Numbered from the stretch's first letter, positions 25,948 through 35,613 are shown. The stretch: DNA of 64,000 nucleotides from Deltaproteobacteria bacterium (GCA_019309565.1 JAFDFZ010000002.1:1-64000); one strand, 5' to 3'. Translations and numbers: made by a program. The notes: generated by a model not told the origin, from the sequence alone.

Positions 25948-27216
25948 TCAGTCATCCAGGTTAAACAGCTTCCGTGTTATGTCCAGGTAGACAGAAGCGA
26001 TCTTTGGATTTCCATTGCTCTTCAGAAACAGTGTTGGATCGTGCAATATTTTTTTGACCATCGCATCTTTCATGCGATAAAGCGCTTCCCGTTCTTCACG
26101 GGAAAGGTGATTTAGCGACTGCAAGGTCTTGTTTAACTCCACTTCTGCAATGGCATTAAATTTATTTCTCAATGCCACGATGGTTGGTACCACATTTAAG
26201 CTGTCCATCCACTTGCGGAACTGAATCACAGCTTCATCAACGATCCGCTTTGCCTTGACGGCCTCACGGTTGCGGTCCTGGATATTCTCATCGATAACGG
26301 TTCGCAGGTCATCAATATCATATACATAGGCATTGCTTAACCGGTTGATTTTGGGGTCGATATCCCGTGGAACGGCGATATCGATGAAAAACAACGGGCG
26401 GTTACGCCTTCGCTTCAGGGCGGATTTTACCACAGGGGGATGCAGTATGAATTCCGTGGCGCCCGTAGAACTGATAATGATATCCACCAGTTCAAGATAA
26501 CTTTCAATTTCATCAAACCGTATGGCCCGGCCTCGAAACCTTGCGGCCAGATCCACTGCCCGCTCAAAGGTGCGGTTTGCAACGAAGATATCCCCGGTCC
26601 TGTTTCGAATAAGATGTTCCACCGCAATTTCGGCCATCTCTCCGGCCCCGATTAGAAGCACATTTTTCTTCTCCAAGGTATCAAATATCTTACGTGCCAA
26701 CTCTATTGCCGCGTAACTGACGGATACGGCGTGATCTCCGATGCCGGTTTCGCTTCTGACCCGTTTAGCAACAAAAAAACTCTTGTGCAACAGCCGATTC
26801 AAGATGACTCCGGTGGTTTTTTTCTCCGCTGCCAGACGATAGGCATCCTTTATTTGCCCCAGAATCTGTGGCTCTCCAACCAGCATAGAATCAAGGCTGG
26901 AGGCGACCCGAAAGATGTGCCTTATGGCTTCATCCCCCTCATAGATGTACAACATAGACCTGAAATCTTCATGGGGGAGCTTCTTGAAATCGGAAAGAAA
27001 CCACTGTGCCCTTTCTGCTGCCAGAGATCGATCACCGCATGTAAGCAAAAGCTCCACCCGGTTACAGGTAGAGATCAACACCACCTCTTCAATGGTCGGT
27101 TGTCTGCAAAGCACTTCCAGTGCCCGGTCTGTTTCATCCTGGGAGAATGCCAAGCATTCCCTTACTTCAACCGGCGCCGTGTTGTGATTCAATCCGATCA
27201 GTACAATCTCAGCCAT
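25948..27216 (-). CDS. hemA: Glutamyl-tRNA reductase
   Basis: First committed enzyme of C5-pathway tetrapyrrole synthesis. The 422-residue protein has GLNHNTAPVEVRE, catalytic Cys51 in STCNRVELL, the glutamate-site HIFRVASSLDSMLVGEPQILGQ, NADPH fold GAGEMAEIAVEHL and the C-terminal dimerisation helix region. It sits with a CcsA-like gene and siroheme synthase upstream, an arrangement expected where heme is made through siroheme in anaerobes. The substrate Glu-tRNA is also used for protein synthesis. Confidence 0.96.
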   Translation of the reverse strand: MAEIVLIGLNHNTAPVEVRECLAFSQDETDRALEVLCRQPTIEEVVLISTCNRVELLLTCGDRSLAAERAQWFLSDFKKLPHEDFRSMLYIYEGDEAIRHIFRVASSLDSMLVGEPQILGQIKDAYRLAAEKKTTGVILNRLLHKSFFVAKRVRSETGIGDHAVSVSYAAIELARKIFDTLEKKNVLLIGAGEMAEIAVEHLIRNRTGDIFVANRTFERAVDLAARFRGRAIRFDEIESYLELVDIIISSTGATEFILHPPVVKSALKRRRNRPLFFIDIAVPRDIDPKINRLSNAYVYDIDDLRTVIDENIQDRNREAVKAKRIVDEAVIQFRKWMDSLNVVPTIVALRNKFNAIAEVELNKTLQSLNHLSREEREALYRMKDAMVKKILHDPTLFLKSNGNPKIASVYLDITRKLFNLDD

Positions 27217-27309
27217 GATAACATGCGGCAGATAATGAAATGGCCAATATCCGCAAACTTCCTGTCACCTTAATCTGCAACAGCTCCCCACCATCACTTA
27301 ATCGCAATA

Positions 27310-28125
27310 TTACACCCGGGTAAAATCTCCATGATGACCCTTTAACAATAAGTTTACCCCCAGAAAAGTAAACACAAGGATTCCAAAACCAAGTATCGAC
27401 ATGATGGCAGTCTTTCGCCCCCTCCATCCCAGCACGAGTCGGCCGTGCAGCAGCGCCGCGTAAAGCAGCCATGAGATGGCGGACCAGACTTCTTTGGGAT
27501 CCCAACTCCAGAAGCTGCCCCATACAGATTTTGCATAAACAAACCCCGTGATCAGCCCTGCGGTTAACAGCGTAAACCCAACCACGAGGCAAGCATAACC
27601 GGTCGTATCCATCAGTTGTAAAGAGGGCAGACGTTTGAAGAAAAATCCGTGCTGTTTGGTTTTAATGGCCCGCTCCTGCAACAGATACAATAACCCCGCA
27701 CCGCAGGCCAGTGCAAATGCGGCTTCTCCTATGAAAATCACGATTACATGAGATATCAACCAAAAACTTCTGAAAACAATCTTTGCCTGGATACCACTCT
27801 CATATGCGGGAAATCCGGAAGCGACTAACATGATGATCGCCACAAGCGGTGCGGTGAATATTCCCAACACCTTTAAATTGAACCGATAGCGGAAATAGAG
27901 AAAAACCCCTGCAACAGCCCATGCACCAATGGAAAGAGTCTGGTGAAGATTTTGTACTGGAAACTGTTTTGTTTGAATGAATTCGAATCCAATGCCAGCC
28001 GAATGCCACAGAAAACCGACCAGCAGAAGATAATATCCAATGGTTTGCAACCTATCTTTTTGTTTGATGAGATAAAGGAGATATATCGCCGTGCTTGTCA
28101 GATAAAAAGGAATAGTAATAGACAT
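27310..28125 (-). CDS. CcsA/HemX-type cytochrome c assembly protein
   Basis: A 271-residue membrane protein with eight hydrophobic segments and the heme-handling tryptophan-rich motif VWGSFWSWDPKEVWS, preceded by GFVYAKS. Conserved histidines lie in WHSAGIGFEF, LHQTLSIGAW and LHGRLVLGW. It belongs to the CcsA/ResC/HemX group: system II heme export and ligation, or HemX regulation of HemA. Position directly upstream of hemA fits HemX, but the WWD-like motif fits CcsA. ATG 28125 is preferred (GGTGA upstream) over a GTG at 28134. Confidence 0.82.
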   Translation of the reverse strand: MSITIPFYLTSTAIYLLYLIKQKDRLQTIGYYLLLVGFLWHSAGIGFEFIQTKQFPVQNLHQTLSIGAWAVAGVFLYFRYRFNLKVLGIFTAPLVAIIMLVASGFPAYESGIQAKIVFRSFWLISHVIVIFIGEAAFALACGAGLLYLLQERAIKTKQHGFFFKRLPSLQLMDTTGYACLVVGFTLLTAGLITGFVYAKSVWGSFWSWDPKEVWSAISWLLYAALLHGRLVLGWRGRKTAIMSILGFGILVFTFLGVNLLLKGHHGDFTRV

Positions 28126-28160
28126 GAGATTCACCGAAAATTTCCGGCCGTCTGGTCCAT

Positions 28161-28832
28161 TTAGGGTTTGTTCCCAGCATCCATCAGGTTTTCATAACTG
28201 TATTCTTCCCCCAAAACCTCGCGCAAAATGGAATTTACGGCTTCTATGTTACGGGCTCTAAGAGTTTCGAGCAGTCCCTTTTCGATCAACAGTTCGAAAA
28301 CAGCCCTGTGAGCCTCGCTGTTATGATCCCCGTCCAATAGTTTGTTGCGGACAGCACCCATCAGGCGAAGAAATACTGCATATTCTTCACCAAACTGCTT
28401 TTCCAGCTCCTTTCGAAGTTTCTTCGCAAAGGCAGGACTTTTTCCCGAAGTTGAAATGGCGATCTGCAGATCCCCTCTATTGACCACTGCTGGCAGGACA
28501 AAATTGCATGACTTAGGCTGATCCGCAATATTGCAGAGCCTGCCCAACCGTTCAGCATCCCTGAAGATTTTATCATTCAGTTCTCTGTTGTTCGTCGCCC
28601 CGATAACAAGATACATGTTTTTTAGATCGTCTGTTCGATACTCTCTGCGATGGTATGTGATTACACCCTTGTCGGCAAGCCGCTGCAACCGCTCTGACAA
28701 CCCAGGAGCCACAACGGTTACTCTGGCCCCAGAATCGATAAGGGTAAGCGCCTTTCGCGTGGCCACAGCACCCCCCCCGACCACCAGGCAGTTTCGGTTC
28801 GTCAAATCAAGACAAACAGCATAGTATCGCAT
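28161..28832 (-). CDS. Precorrin-2 dehydrogenase / siroheme synthase N-terminal type
   Basis: A 223-residue Met8/CysG-A-like enzyme: NAD-binding CLVVGGGAVATRKALTLIDSGARVTVVAP, RREYRTDDLKNMYLVIGATN and NIADQPKSCNFVLPAVVNRGDLQIAISTSGKSP, the siroheme-synthase central signature. It oxidises precorrin-2 to sirohydrochlorin and may add iron. Siroheme is the prosthetic group of dissimilatory sulfite reductase and a heme precursor in anaerobes. No methyltransferase (CysG-C) domain is fused. Ahead of ccsA and hemA in one operon. Confidence 0.92.
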   Translation of the reverse strand: MRYYAVCLDLTNRNCLVVGGGAVATRKALTLIDSGARVTVVAPGLSERLQRLADKGVITYHRREYRTDDLKNMYLVIGATNNRELNDKIFRDAERLGRLCNIADQPKSCNFVLPAVVNRGDLQIAISTSGKSPAFAKKLRKELEKQFGEEYAVFLRLMGAVRNKLLDGDHNSEAHRAVFELLIEKGLLETLRARNIEAVNSILREVLGEEYSYENLMDAGNKP

Positions 28833-28928
28833 ATTTGATACATCATATCATAAAACAGGCAAGTGGTTTACTTGCAAACCGGTATATTCCCAACGAAAAT
28901 CATCGGGGGCTCCTATCGACCGGCTATG

Positions 28929-29702
28929 TCATGGCCTGTTCAACACGAAAACCAGCAAATCTCGTGCAACAACCAGTGGTCCCCGGTAGGTCTTTCGGCA
29001 CTGTTTTTCTATATCTACCTTGTCGCATGCCGGATATAGATGGGTAAGTACAAGTTTCTTCACATTTGCTCGAGTGGCGATCTCTCCTGCCAGTGAAGGG
29101 GTCAGATGCCCGTCTACCTTTTTACCATCAGGCATGGCCGATTCGCAGATAAAAAGATCTGCATCTTTTGCAATGCGAACAAGCCCTTGACATACATCCG
29201 TGTCTCCAGAGTAAACAACCGATGTACCTTCGGGACCTGTAATTCTAAAGGCGAGGCTTTCTTTGCGGTGCCGTACAGGCATGGATTGAACGGTAATATC
29301 GGAAAAACAGCGGATATCACCAGATGTAATATCAAGCTCGATTAAATCAAGCAATCCGACGCCCAGATCAATCCATTCTCCAAATACATGCTTTAGGTTT
29401 TCATAAAAACGCTTGACCCCCTTTCCCGCCACCACATGCAATGGTGTTGTCCGCCGGGCACTTTTCGGATATTTTGATGCAAATAAAAAAGGAACAAACT
29501 CGGCGGTATGATCCGGGTGGAAATGGCTGAAGAACATGTGAGTTACTTCGTCTATGGTGATCTTGGCTTGCAACAAACGGTGCATAGTGCCGACACCACA
29601 GTCCAGTACGAGTTTGCTGTCATTGGTCTCCACCAGAACCGAGCATGAGCTTCTTTGAAGAGAGGGGACACAGGTCCCGGAGCCGAGAATTGTTACTTTC
29701 AT
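28929..29702 (-). CDS. MBL-fold hydrolase, RNase Z-like
   Basis: A 257-residue metallo-beta-lactamase-fold protein: metal motif FFSHFHPDHTAEFVPFLF, later VVYSGDTDVCQGL (bridging Asp) and KLVLTHLYPACD (C-terminal His). GTCVPSLQRSSCS at the start is the strand typical of RNase Z/arylsulfatase-like hydrolases, but the long exosite arm of true tRNase Z is absent. Substrate is therefore open. It starts 9 bases after the DHH-family gene, its likely operon partner. Confidence 0.82.
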   Translation of the reverse strand: MKVTILGSGTCVPSLQRSSCSVLVETNDSKLVLDCGVGTMHRLLQAKITIDEVTHMFFSHFHPDHTAEFVPFLFASKYPKSARRTTPLHVVAGKGVKRFYENLKHVFGEWIDLGVGLLDLIELDITSGDIRCFSDITVQSMPVRHRKESLAFRITGPEGTSVVYSGDTDVCQGLVRIAKDADLFICESAMPDGKKVDGHLTPSLAGEIATRANVKKLVLTHLYPACDKVDIEKQCRKTYRGPLVVARDLLVFVLNRP

Positions 29703-29711
29703 TTCTAATTG

Positions 29712-30701
29712 TTATTTTTTCGCCACCTTTTTCTCAAATTGCCGAATCAACCAGCGCAGAACCCGCTTTTCGTCACCTGTATCGACCAGGTTCGCCAGAT
29801 TGTCAATCTGTATTTCAGCCCGAGCCATACTCTTGTGACCACCGGCTGAGCCGATGTGGCCGAAGCTTGCCTTGGCGGTGTTGCCTGCATTTTTTCGAAT
29901 ACCGTCGTTTCTTAGAATTATCACCAGCTTGTTATCGTAAATGCCGGATATGATGCTCCAGGTCACCGAACTTACTTTCATAAAAAAATCCGCCACCAGC
30001 ACGCAAATATCCGGATTCGTAATTGGCCCTAAATGGACAAACACCCTTCCTCTGCATAGATACATGGACCGGAGAGCCTTTTTAAAATATTTTAAAAAAT
30101 CAAGCCTCAATTCAGCCTGCTCGATCTTCCGGGCAAGATGGATGTTTGCATGTCTAAACAGAAACTGAAATGCCCGAAGATCCTCAATGAGTGTTTGCCG
30201 CTCAAAGTTGCTGGTATCCGTCTTTATGGCATGGTAAAGTCCGGTGGCTAACTTTGCAGAGGGTTTGATTTTGGCCGAGCGTAAATACTCCGTCATGATA
30301 CTGGCGGTAGCACCGTATTGAGGCCGGATGTCTTTAAAAGCAGCTTTCGGAGACGTATCAGGGTGATGGTCGATGATAACGTCGATACAAAACCGCCCGA
30401 AGGCCTCGTGATGATCCGGCTGGGAGTCGACTATTACAACTTTGCTAAACCTTCCATCATCAAGGTCCTCGACGCGTACAAGATTCACTCCCAGAAGGCG
30501 CACCATGGCCAGGTTGTCGGGCCGCTTTATGATGTTTACGTTGGAGATGGTAATCCCTGCAACTTTTCGCCAAAGAAGCCGTTTTACCGCCATGGCACTG
30601 GCGATGGCATCGGGATCTGCATTTACCAGAACCAATACCTGGTTATCCATTGAAAATTGCTCGTAGAAACGCCGGAGTTTTTCAGGAGTCGAAAGTGCCA
30701 T
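29712..30701 (-). CDS. DHH/DHHA1 phosphoesterase
   Basis: A 329-residue protein of the NrnA-like DHH superfamily: motif I NADPDAIASAMAVKRLL, motif II VVIVDSQPDHHE, the DHH motif itself IIDHHPDTS, motif IV ATGLYHAIKTDTSNF, and the DHHA1 C-terminal GSAGGHKSMARAEI. Such enzymes degrade short oligoribonucleotides or cyclic/linear dinucleotides with manganese. Motif I reads NADPDAIAS where NrnA proteins usually have HxNPDGDA, so the substrate class may differ. First gene of the MBL-siroheme-ccsA-hemA-fabD strand run; a repeat lies just upstream. Confidence 0.85.
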   Translation of the reverse strand: MALSTPEKLRRFYEQFSMDNQVLVLVNADPDAIASAMAVKRLLWRKVAGITISNVNIIKRPDNLAMVRLLGVNLVRVEDLDDGRFSKVVIVDSQPDHHEAFGRFCIDVIIDHHPDTSPKAAFKDIRPQYGATASIMTEYLRSAKIKPSAKLATGLYHAIKTDTSNFERQTLIEDLRAFQFLFRHANIHLARKIEQAELRLDFLKYFKKALRSMYLCRGRVFVHLGPITNPDICVLVADFFMKVSSVTWSIISGIYDNKLVIILRNDGIRKNAGNTAKASFGHIGSAGGHKSMARAEIQIDNLANLVDTGDEKRVLRWLIRQFEKKVAKK

Positions 30702-30748
30702 GGAAAACGTTTTTCCGAAGCTTTATTCTGGATCTATTTAATCCAAGG

Positions 30749-30908
30749 CCGAGCGGTTCATCGTTCTTCGTTCAGGGTTAATATCCACGAATTAAAACCC
30801 AGTATCTCTCCGAGGCGTAGGCTCACCCCTCCGAGCCGGAGGCCAGAAACCAGCATCATCTCAATAAAATGGATTGTAACCCTCTAACTCCGAACCCTGA
30901 ACCGATCA
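30749..30908 (-). repeat. Dispersed intergenic repeat, copy A
   Basis: About 155 bp upstream of the DHH gene whose reverse complement matches the spacer between ftsE and ftsX (copy B). Shared blocks are GTTCTTCGTTCAGGGTTA and CATCATCTCAATAAAATGG followed by a TTGYAACCCTCTAAC-like stretch (34 of 36 in the second block). Copy A carries about 45 extra internal bases that form their own GC-rich stems around CTCCGAG and CTCGGAG motifs. Ends are imperfectly inverted (CGGTTC type). Noncoding. Confidence 0.6.
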
Positions 30909-31030
30909 GTTCAGGTAATATAAAACAATACAATAATTTTTTTGAACTTATCAACCCCTGAAATCAAGAACAAGCGATGAATGCAGCATGATTTATACCC
31001 GTATAAAAAAATTGCATCATTGAAAACTAA

Positions 31031-31360
31031 AATTATGGCATCATTAATTCTCTGCGAAATTCGGACCATGAGCCGAATAGGTATATACTGTTAAGGAATC
31101 ATTTTGAATCCGCAGAAGACACCAACTATGCATTCACCAAAACATTTGGAGACCCTTTTACGGCACAGGTTGAGGATAATGATCAGTTCTGGGTGGCGGA
31201 TGCAACTATACGCTACCGACTGCCGAAGCGATACGGAATCCTTAGCATCGAGGCCAAAAATCTTTTTGACGAAAGCTTTAAATTCCAGGACGCCGATCCT
31301 GCCAACCCCCGGATCTATCCGGAACGCTTGATTTTAGGGAAGATAACCCTGGCTTTTTAG
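31031..31360 (+). pseudogene. TonB-dependent receptor, C-terminal remnant
   Basis: The frame after TAA at 31028 carries 109 codons that read as the last beta-strands of an outer-membrane receptor: FWVADATIRYRLPKRYGILS, IEAKNLFDESFKFQD, then NPRIYPERLILGKITLAF and TAG. The final Phe and the AKNLFDE turn are typical of TonB-dependent receptors. There is no start codon or signal peptide and the plug and most of the barrel are missing, so this is a 5'-truncated remnant. Confidence 0.65.
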
Positions 31361-32113
31361 ATGATTAGACATGTTTGAACCTTGCCGAAAGGAGGTGATC
31401 AAATCTGTAATTGTTAGAAGACACAAACTCAGAGGATAATTATTGCGGCGCATTACAATTAAGGTGGATGATGGCAGAAGAAAATAAGAAGTATGAAGTA
31501 TATGGTGATGTTTATCGAGATCGTCGGAGGGAACATCGAGGGAGTATTTAAAGCTGAAAATTTGCCTACCGGTGATCCAAAAGATCCCGTTTTTCTTATA
31601 CGTGGCGAGGTGCTGGCAGCAGCCTGCTGGATCACCTGTCTAACGAAGTTGGAATCCCTAATAAACGAACTTCGCCGGGCTTGGGAGTCTCTTTCCTTCG
31701 CCCCGGCATGGGGCTGTAGGTTCCATCCAGCAACGCCTATTCAATCTTTGTCCGATGCCGCCTATTTCAGTCAGAAACATCACTGGACCGGATTATTAGA
31801 GCCGACTGCATTTTTCTCAAACCTTGAGTAATTTTACTCAAAATCTTATTAAACAGTCAATATTTTTGTATGGCTGGACGGGAGCCGGGGGACGCGGTAC
31901 ACCCGCAAAAGATCTCGGTTGACAACCAAATTCGTCTTCGATAATTGGATATTCACCGGTATTGATAATTGATAGTTCAGCTGCTTGCATCTTTCTTGGT
32001 TTGAATTTTGAGTACGGAATACGAAAGTTTATTACGAACCGACCTGAAGGTACTTTAAGGGTACTAAAGACAGCATCTTTCAACATCAACGAATCATAAA
32101 TACAGGAACCGAA
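31361..32113. other. Long intergenic region without a supportable gene
   Basis: About 750 bases. At 31388-31400 lies AAAGGAGGTGATC, a 13-base complement of the 16S rRNA 3' end, with no convincing gene downstream. A frame at 31493-31831 is open but shows mixed protein-like pieces in different frames (for example RPGMG and TPIQSLSDAAYF), as in a frameshifted outer-membrane protein. The last 100 bases should hold the promoter of the TPR gene. Confidence 0.4.
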
Positions 32114-33115
32114 ATGAAAAGAAAATGCATTGTTTGCGAGCAGAGTAAGGGGAAACGAAGTTGTATGCAATATGATAAAGCCATGGTGTGTCCGAAATGC
32201 TGCGCCCAAATACGGAATCCCTCATGTGATACTTGCTCATATTATAAAATAGCCGAAAAATATGCGGAGGATAAATTGCGGAAATCCGGAGGCAAATCCT
32301 TTATCATCGAAATGAACGAAGAAGTGGACAACGCGGTGGACAAGATTCTGGCTCTAATTGAAAGAAAAAAGTTTAAAAAAGCCGAAAAGCGTCTGGCGGA
32401 ACTTTACTCGAAGTATCCCAATTACCATATGGTCCAGTATGCAATGGGTGCTTTGTTCGCCTTTAAGGGCCAAAATGACCAAGCGATCTCTCATTTGAAA
32501 AAAGCCGTTGATATTTATCCCAATTTTGCAGAAGCTTATTATAACCTCGGTGTAGTATATAAAAAAAACCTGGATGTTCCCAATATGGTCAAATACCTGG
32601 AAAAGGCGGTGGATATGAGTGATGCTGATAGCGATATCCACCGTCAAGCAAAAATTTTGCTTAATAGTGTAGAAGATATTATTAGAGAACAAAGCGGTAC
32701 GAATCTGGAAACTTATATTAGAGCCCAGGAGCAGTTCAAACTCGGTGTTGAATTTATGGAAAGAAACGAATGGAAAAAGGCCATTCATGCCTTTAGTGCA
32801 TCCGCACGAATAGTAAACACAATGCCTCCGGTATATGGGAATATGGCCATCTGCCACGCGCACTTGGGCAATAAGTCAGAGGCACTGGCGGCGTTAGACA
32901 GAGCGCTTGAACTAGAACCGCAATACGAACTGGCGATTGTGAACAGGAAGATCATCCAATCTTTGCCAGAGGGAGAGAAATTGGGCGACAAAATAAAAAT
33001 GGTTGAATATTACAAAGAGTTTCCAATGAAAAACCGTTCTTATATCCAGTATGTTATCGAAGAAGGATTGCGAAAGCTGAATTTTAAAATACCGAACGAT
33101 GTTCAAAGAGTTTGA
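32114..33115 (+). CDS. Zinc-ribbon TPR protein
   Basis: A 333-residue soluble protein with an N-terminal Cys-rich module (C5, C8, C17, then CPKCC and CDTC up to about residue 41), which probably binds one or two zincs, followed by a charged linker and TPR repeats. Clear TPR pairs are KKAEKRLAELYSKYPNYHMV, DQAISHLKKAVDIYPNFAEA, YYNLGVVYKKNLDVPNMVKY, and later NEWKKAIHAFSASAR and SEALAALDRALELEPQYELA. TPRs are protein-binding scaffolds. The partner is unknown. It is monocistronic after a 750-base gap. Confidence 0.8.
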   Translation: MKRKCIVCEQSKGKRSCMQYDKAMVCPKCCAQIRNPSCDTCSYYKIAEKYAEDKLRKSGGKSFIIEMNEEVDNAVDKILALIERKKFKKAEKRLAELYSKYPNYHMVQYAMGALFAFKGQNDQAISHLKKAVDIYPNFAEAYYNLGVVYKKNLDVPNMVKYLEKAVDMSDADSDIHRQAKILLNSVEDIIREQSGTNLETYIRAQEQFKLGVEFMERNEWKKAIHAFSASARIVNTMPPVYGNMAICHAHLGNKSEALAALDRALELEPQYELAIVNRKIIQSLPEGEKLGDKIKMVEYYKEFPMKNRSYIQYVIEEGLRKLNFKIPNDVQRV

Positions 33116-33263
33116 TTACCTAGTATACTGCCCGGATGATCTCATCTATTTCTATAGTAAGCATTTAGTTCTCCCAAAACCCTTTATAGCGCTAAAGCTT
33201 CACTACGTGCCCATCGTTCCATTGTTCCATCATTCCCTATCTTCAATACAAAATCTTTGTAAA

Positions 33264-34241
33264 TCACCCAGAACCGCCGGACTCCTTCACCAGATGAACC
33301 ACCATGGAGGCGGGTACCAGTCGAACCTTTTTTTTCATCCGGGGCAATTCGCTGATAAGAATATCATATGTTACTTTATGAGGGTGACCGATGCCGATGG
33401 CCTGTCCGTGAGCCATGGCAATTCGAATCAGTTTGTTGATCTGCTTTTTTATGATGGTAGGATCCATCGTATGATCCAAAAAAACATCCCGCTGTGCGAA
33501 CCGCACCTTCAAAAGGCGTGCGGACGGCCTGCAAAGGCTGTCTGCGGATGTTTTGCTGTCGATAAAATAAAGATTCCGTTTTTTCAGCACGGAGAAGATT
33601 TGATACATTTGGCTTGACATGGCGGTCATCTTGGATCCCATATGATTGTTGACCCCTTTTATGGTGGGAAGGGCATCCAGATTCTCATTGAGTTGATCGA
33701 TGAGTTCATCAGGAGACATGGAGGTAAGAAGTGCGCCCGGACCAGGATCAACCCGGGGATACTCTCTTGGTTCCATTGGTAAGTGAAGCATTGTTTCAAG
33801 TCCTTTTAAACGGGCTTCCCGCAGGATCATTTTCTGAAAGGGACTGTGAGGAAGAACAGAAAGCGTAAGGCTCGCTCCCATGTTGATAAATTTTTTTGCC
33901 AGTGCCCTATTATACCCGAGATCGTCAATGATGATGGCAACAAGCGGTAGAGTTTTAGGCTCGGCTGTCTTGGGCCCGGGGATCGGTTTTGGTACATGAA
34001 TGTCTTCCCCTGGGTAAACCTCAAATTTCGGTACTCTATGTGGGGATTTATGGGAAGGGCTGTAAGCTTGCCGTTTGATTGAACGGCTCTGCACCCCGTG
34101 GTAATGGACCACCACGGCAGCCACGAAAACTACGGCAGCCAGCATGATAATGCCTGCAAGCGCTTTCGATAGATGCCGTTTTGATTTTTTGGAGGTTTTT
34201 TTTCGGGTTTTTCTTGGCCGCCCCGGTTTTCGTTTTGGCAT
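33264..34241 (-). CDS. Divergent polysaccharide deacetylase (YibQ-like)
   Basis: A 325-residue protein with a very basic N terminus (KRKPGRPRKTRKKTSKKSKR), one membrane anchor (about 28-47), then a NodB-like barrel: PLVAIIIDDLGYN, TLSVLPHSPF, ETMLHLPMEP, NNHMGSKMTA, and AHGQAIGIGHPHKVT. This is the divergent polysaccharide deacetylase family (DUF610/YibQ), found beside EnvC and CtpA in many Gram-negatives. The product acts outside the inner membrane, presumably on peptidoglycan or glycan. It is the last gene of the division operon, 4 bases after ctpA. Confidence 0.88.
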   Translation of the reverse strand: MPKRKPGRPRKTRKKTSKKSKRHLSKALAGIIMLAAVVFVAAVVVHYHGVQSRSIKRQAYSPSHKSPHRVPKFEVYPGEDIHVPKPIPGPKTAEPKTLPLVAIIIDDLGYNRALAKKFINMGASLTLSVLPHSPFQKMILREARLKGLETMLHLPMEPREYPRVDPGPGALLTSMSPDELIDQLNENLDALPTIKGVNNHMGSKMTAMSSQMYQIFSVLKKRNLYFIDSKTSADSLCRPSARLLKVRFAQRDVFLDHTMDPTIIKKQINKLIRIAMAHGQAIGIGHPHKVTYDILISELPRMKKKVRLVPASMVVHLVKESGGSG

Positions 34242-34245
34242 GGAC

Positions 34246-35613
34246 CTATTGCGATTCCTCTACCCTGCTGAACAACTGATAACTGATAAGAATTTCAAGG
34301 GCGCGCATAACCTGATTGTCGGCCTTTAACTTTTCAATGTCAAGAGGTCCGTGCCGTGAGGTGTCTTTACGGCGGTTTTTGATCCTTTGCTTCTTTTCTT
34401 TTTCAGATTCCTCTGGCTTGTCTTTATCCGGCTCTTCCTTAAGATGATTCTTCAGATCCTTTTCTTTTAACAGGCCCTCGTCCTCAGCGGTTATCTGCTC
34501 GTCTAAAAACCGCTCTTTTACGACGATGTCCGGCACTATGCCTTTGGCCTGTATGGATTTTCCGCTCGGGGTGTAATAACGGGCGATCGTGAACTTCAAA
34601 CCATAGCCTTCTCGAAGTGCTTCTACGGTTTGAACCGAACCCTTGCCAAAGGAAGTGGTTCCCAAAATCACGGCTCGTTTATTGTCTTGGAGCGCTCCTG
34701 CAACGATTTCAGAGGCACTGGCGCTGCCACCGTTGATCAGCACCACAATCGGATAATCCCGTTTGACATCATTGGGGCGAGCGGAAAATACTTTTGTATG
34801 CCTTTCCTGTCGTCCCTTGATAGATACGATCTTGCCACTTTCAAGAAACAGATCAGAAATTTCGACCGCTTGATTCAACAGGCCTCCTGGATTATCCCTT
34901 AAATCCAGAATAAGTCCCTTTAAAGGCACCTCTTCAGATTCCAGTTCCTCCAAGGTCTCCACCAGATCTTCATAAGTATTATCTCTGAAATTCGTAATCC
35001 AGACATATCCAAATCCAGGTTCCAAAGCAATCCATTTAACGCTTTCAATGGGGATCATATCACGGACAAGAGTAAATTCGATGGGTTCTTTTACTCCTTC
35101 CCGGGCCACCGTTATCACCACCGTTGTTCCCTTCGGCCCTCTCATCTTCTTAACCGCCTCCCACAGCTCCATATCTTGAGTCGGTTCTCCATTTACCCGA
35201 ACGATTTTATCTCCCGCCTGGACGCCCGCCCTGTAAGCAGGGGTTCCTTCTATGGGAGATATGACCGTAAGAATCCCCTTCTCCATTGTAATGACAATCC
35301 CGATACCGCCGAACTCCCCGTGAGTATCGACCTGCAGCTCTTCGAAAGCCTCCGGCGGCAGCAACGAGGAATGCGGATCGAGGCTTCTTACCATTCCCTG
35401 TATGGCCTTCTGGATGAGCATCTTGGTGTCCACCGGATCCACATAATTTCGTTCCACCAGTTCTAGAACATCTGAAAACAGCTTGAGACCCTTATAAGTT
35501 TCTTCGCTGGTGGCAAGCAGGTTACCGTAAAAGCCCGAACCGAAAGCCCAGAAAATAATTGCGGCCGCTATTACCAGCCATGGTTTAATGTATCGATTTT
35601 TTCGCTTTGTCAT
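34246..35613 (-). CDS. ctpA: S41 C-terminal processing protease (CtpA type)
   Basis: A 455-residue periplasmic serine protease. An N-terminal signal/anchor (about 10-30) precedes a helical region (KAIQGMVRSLDPHSSLLPPE), a PDZ domain (EFGGIGIVITMEKGILTVIS, AGVQAGDKIVRVNGEPT) and the S41 core with GLILDLRDNPGGLL and the catalytic Ser/Lys pair in GSASASEIVAGALQD and GTTSFGKGSVQT. A Lys/Glu-rich tail (KEEPDKDKPEESEKEKKQRI) follows. CtpA-type proteases trim envelope proteins, including peptidoglycan hydrolases. It lies between envC and the YibQ-like gene. Confidence 0.94.
   Translation of the reverse strand: MTKRKNRYIKPWLVIAAAIIFWAFGSGFYGNLLATSEETYKGLKLFSDVLELVERNYVDPVDTKMLIQKAIQGMVRSLDPHSSLLPPEAFEELQVDTHGEFGGIGIVITMEKGILTVISPIEGTPAYRAGVQAGDKIVRVNGEPTQDMELWEAVKKMRGPKGTTVVITVAREGVKEPIEFTLVRDMIPIESVKWIALEPGFGYVWITNFRDNTYEDLVETLEELESEEVPLKGLILDLRDNPGGLLNQAVEISDLFLESGKIVSIKGRQERHTKVFSARPNDVKRDYPIVVLINGGSASASEIVAGALQDNKRAVILGTTSFGKGSVQTVEALREGYGLKFTIARYYTPSGKSIQAKGIVPDIVVKERFLDEQITAEDEGLLKEKDLKNHLKEEPDKDKPEESEKEKKQRIKNRRKDTSRHGPLDIEKLKADNQVMRALEILISYQLFSRVEESQ

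Noticed and set aside
31493-31831. Plus-strand open frame of 112 codons
   Set aside because: No ribosome site. Protein-like pieces switch frames, so at best it is a degraded gene; I described it within the intergenic entry instead.
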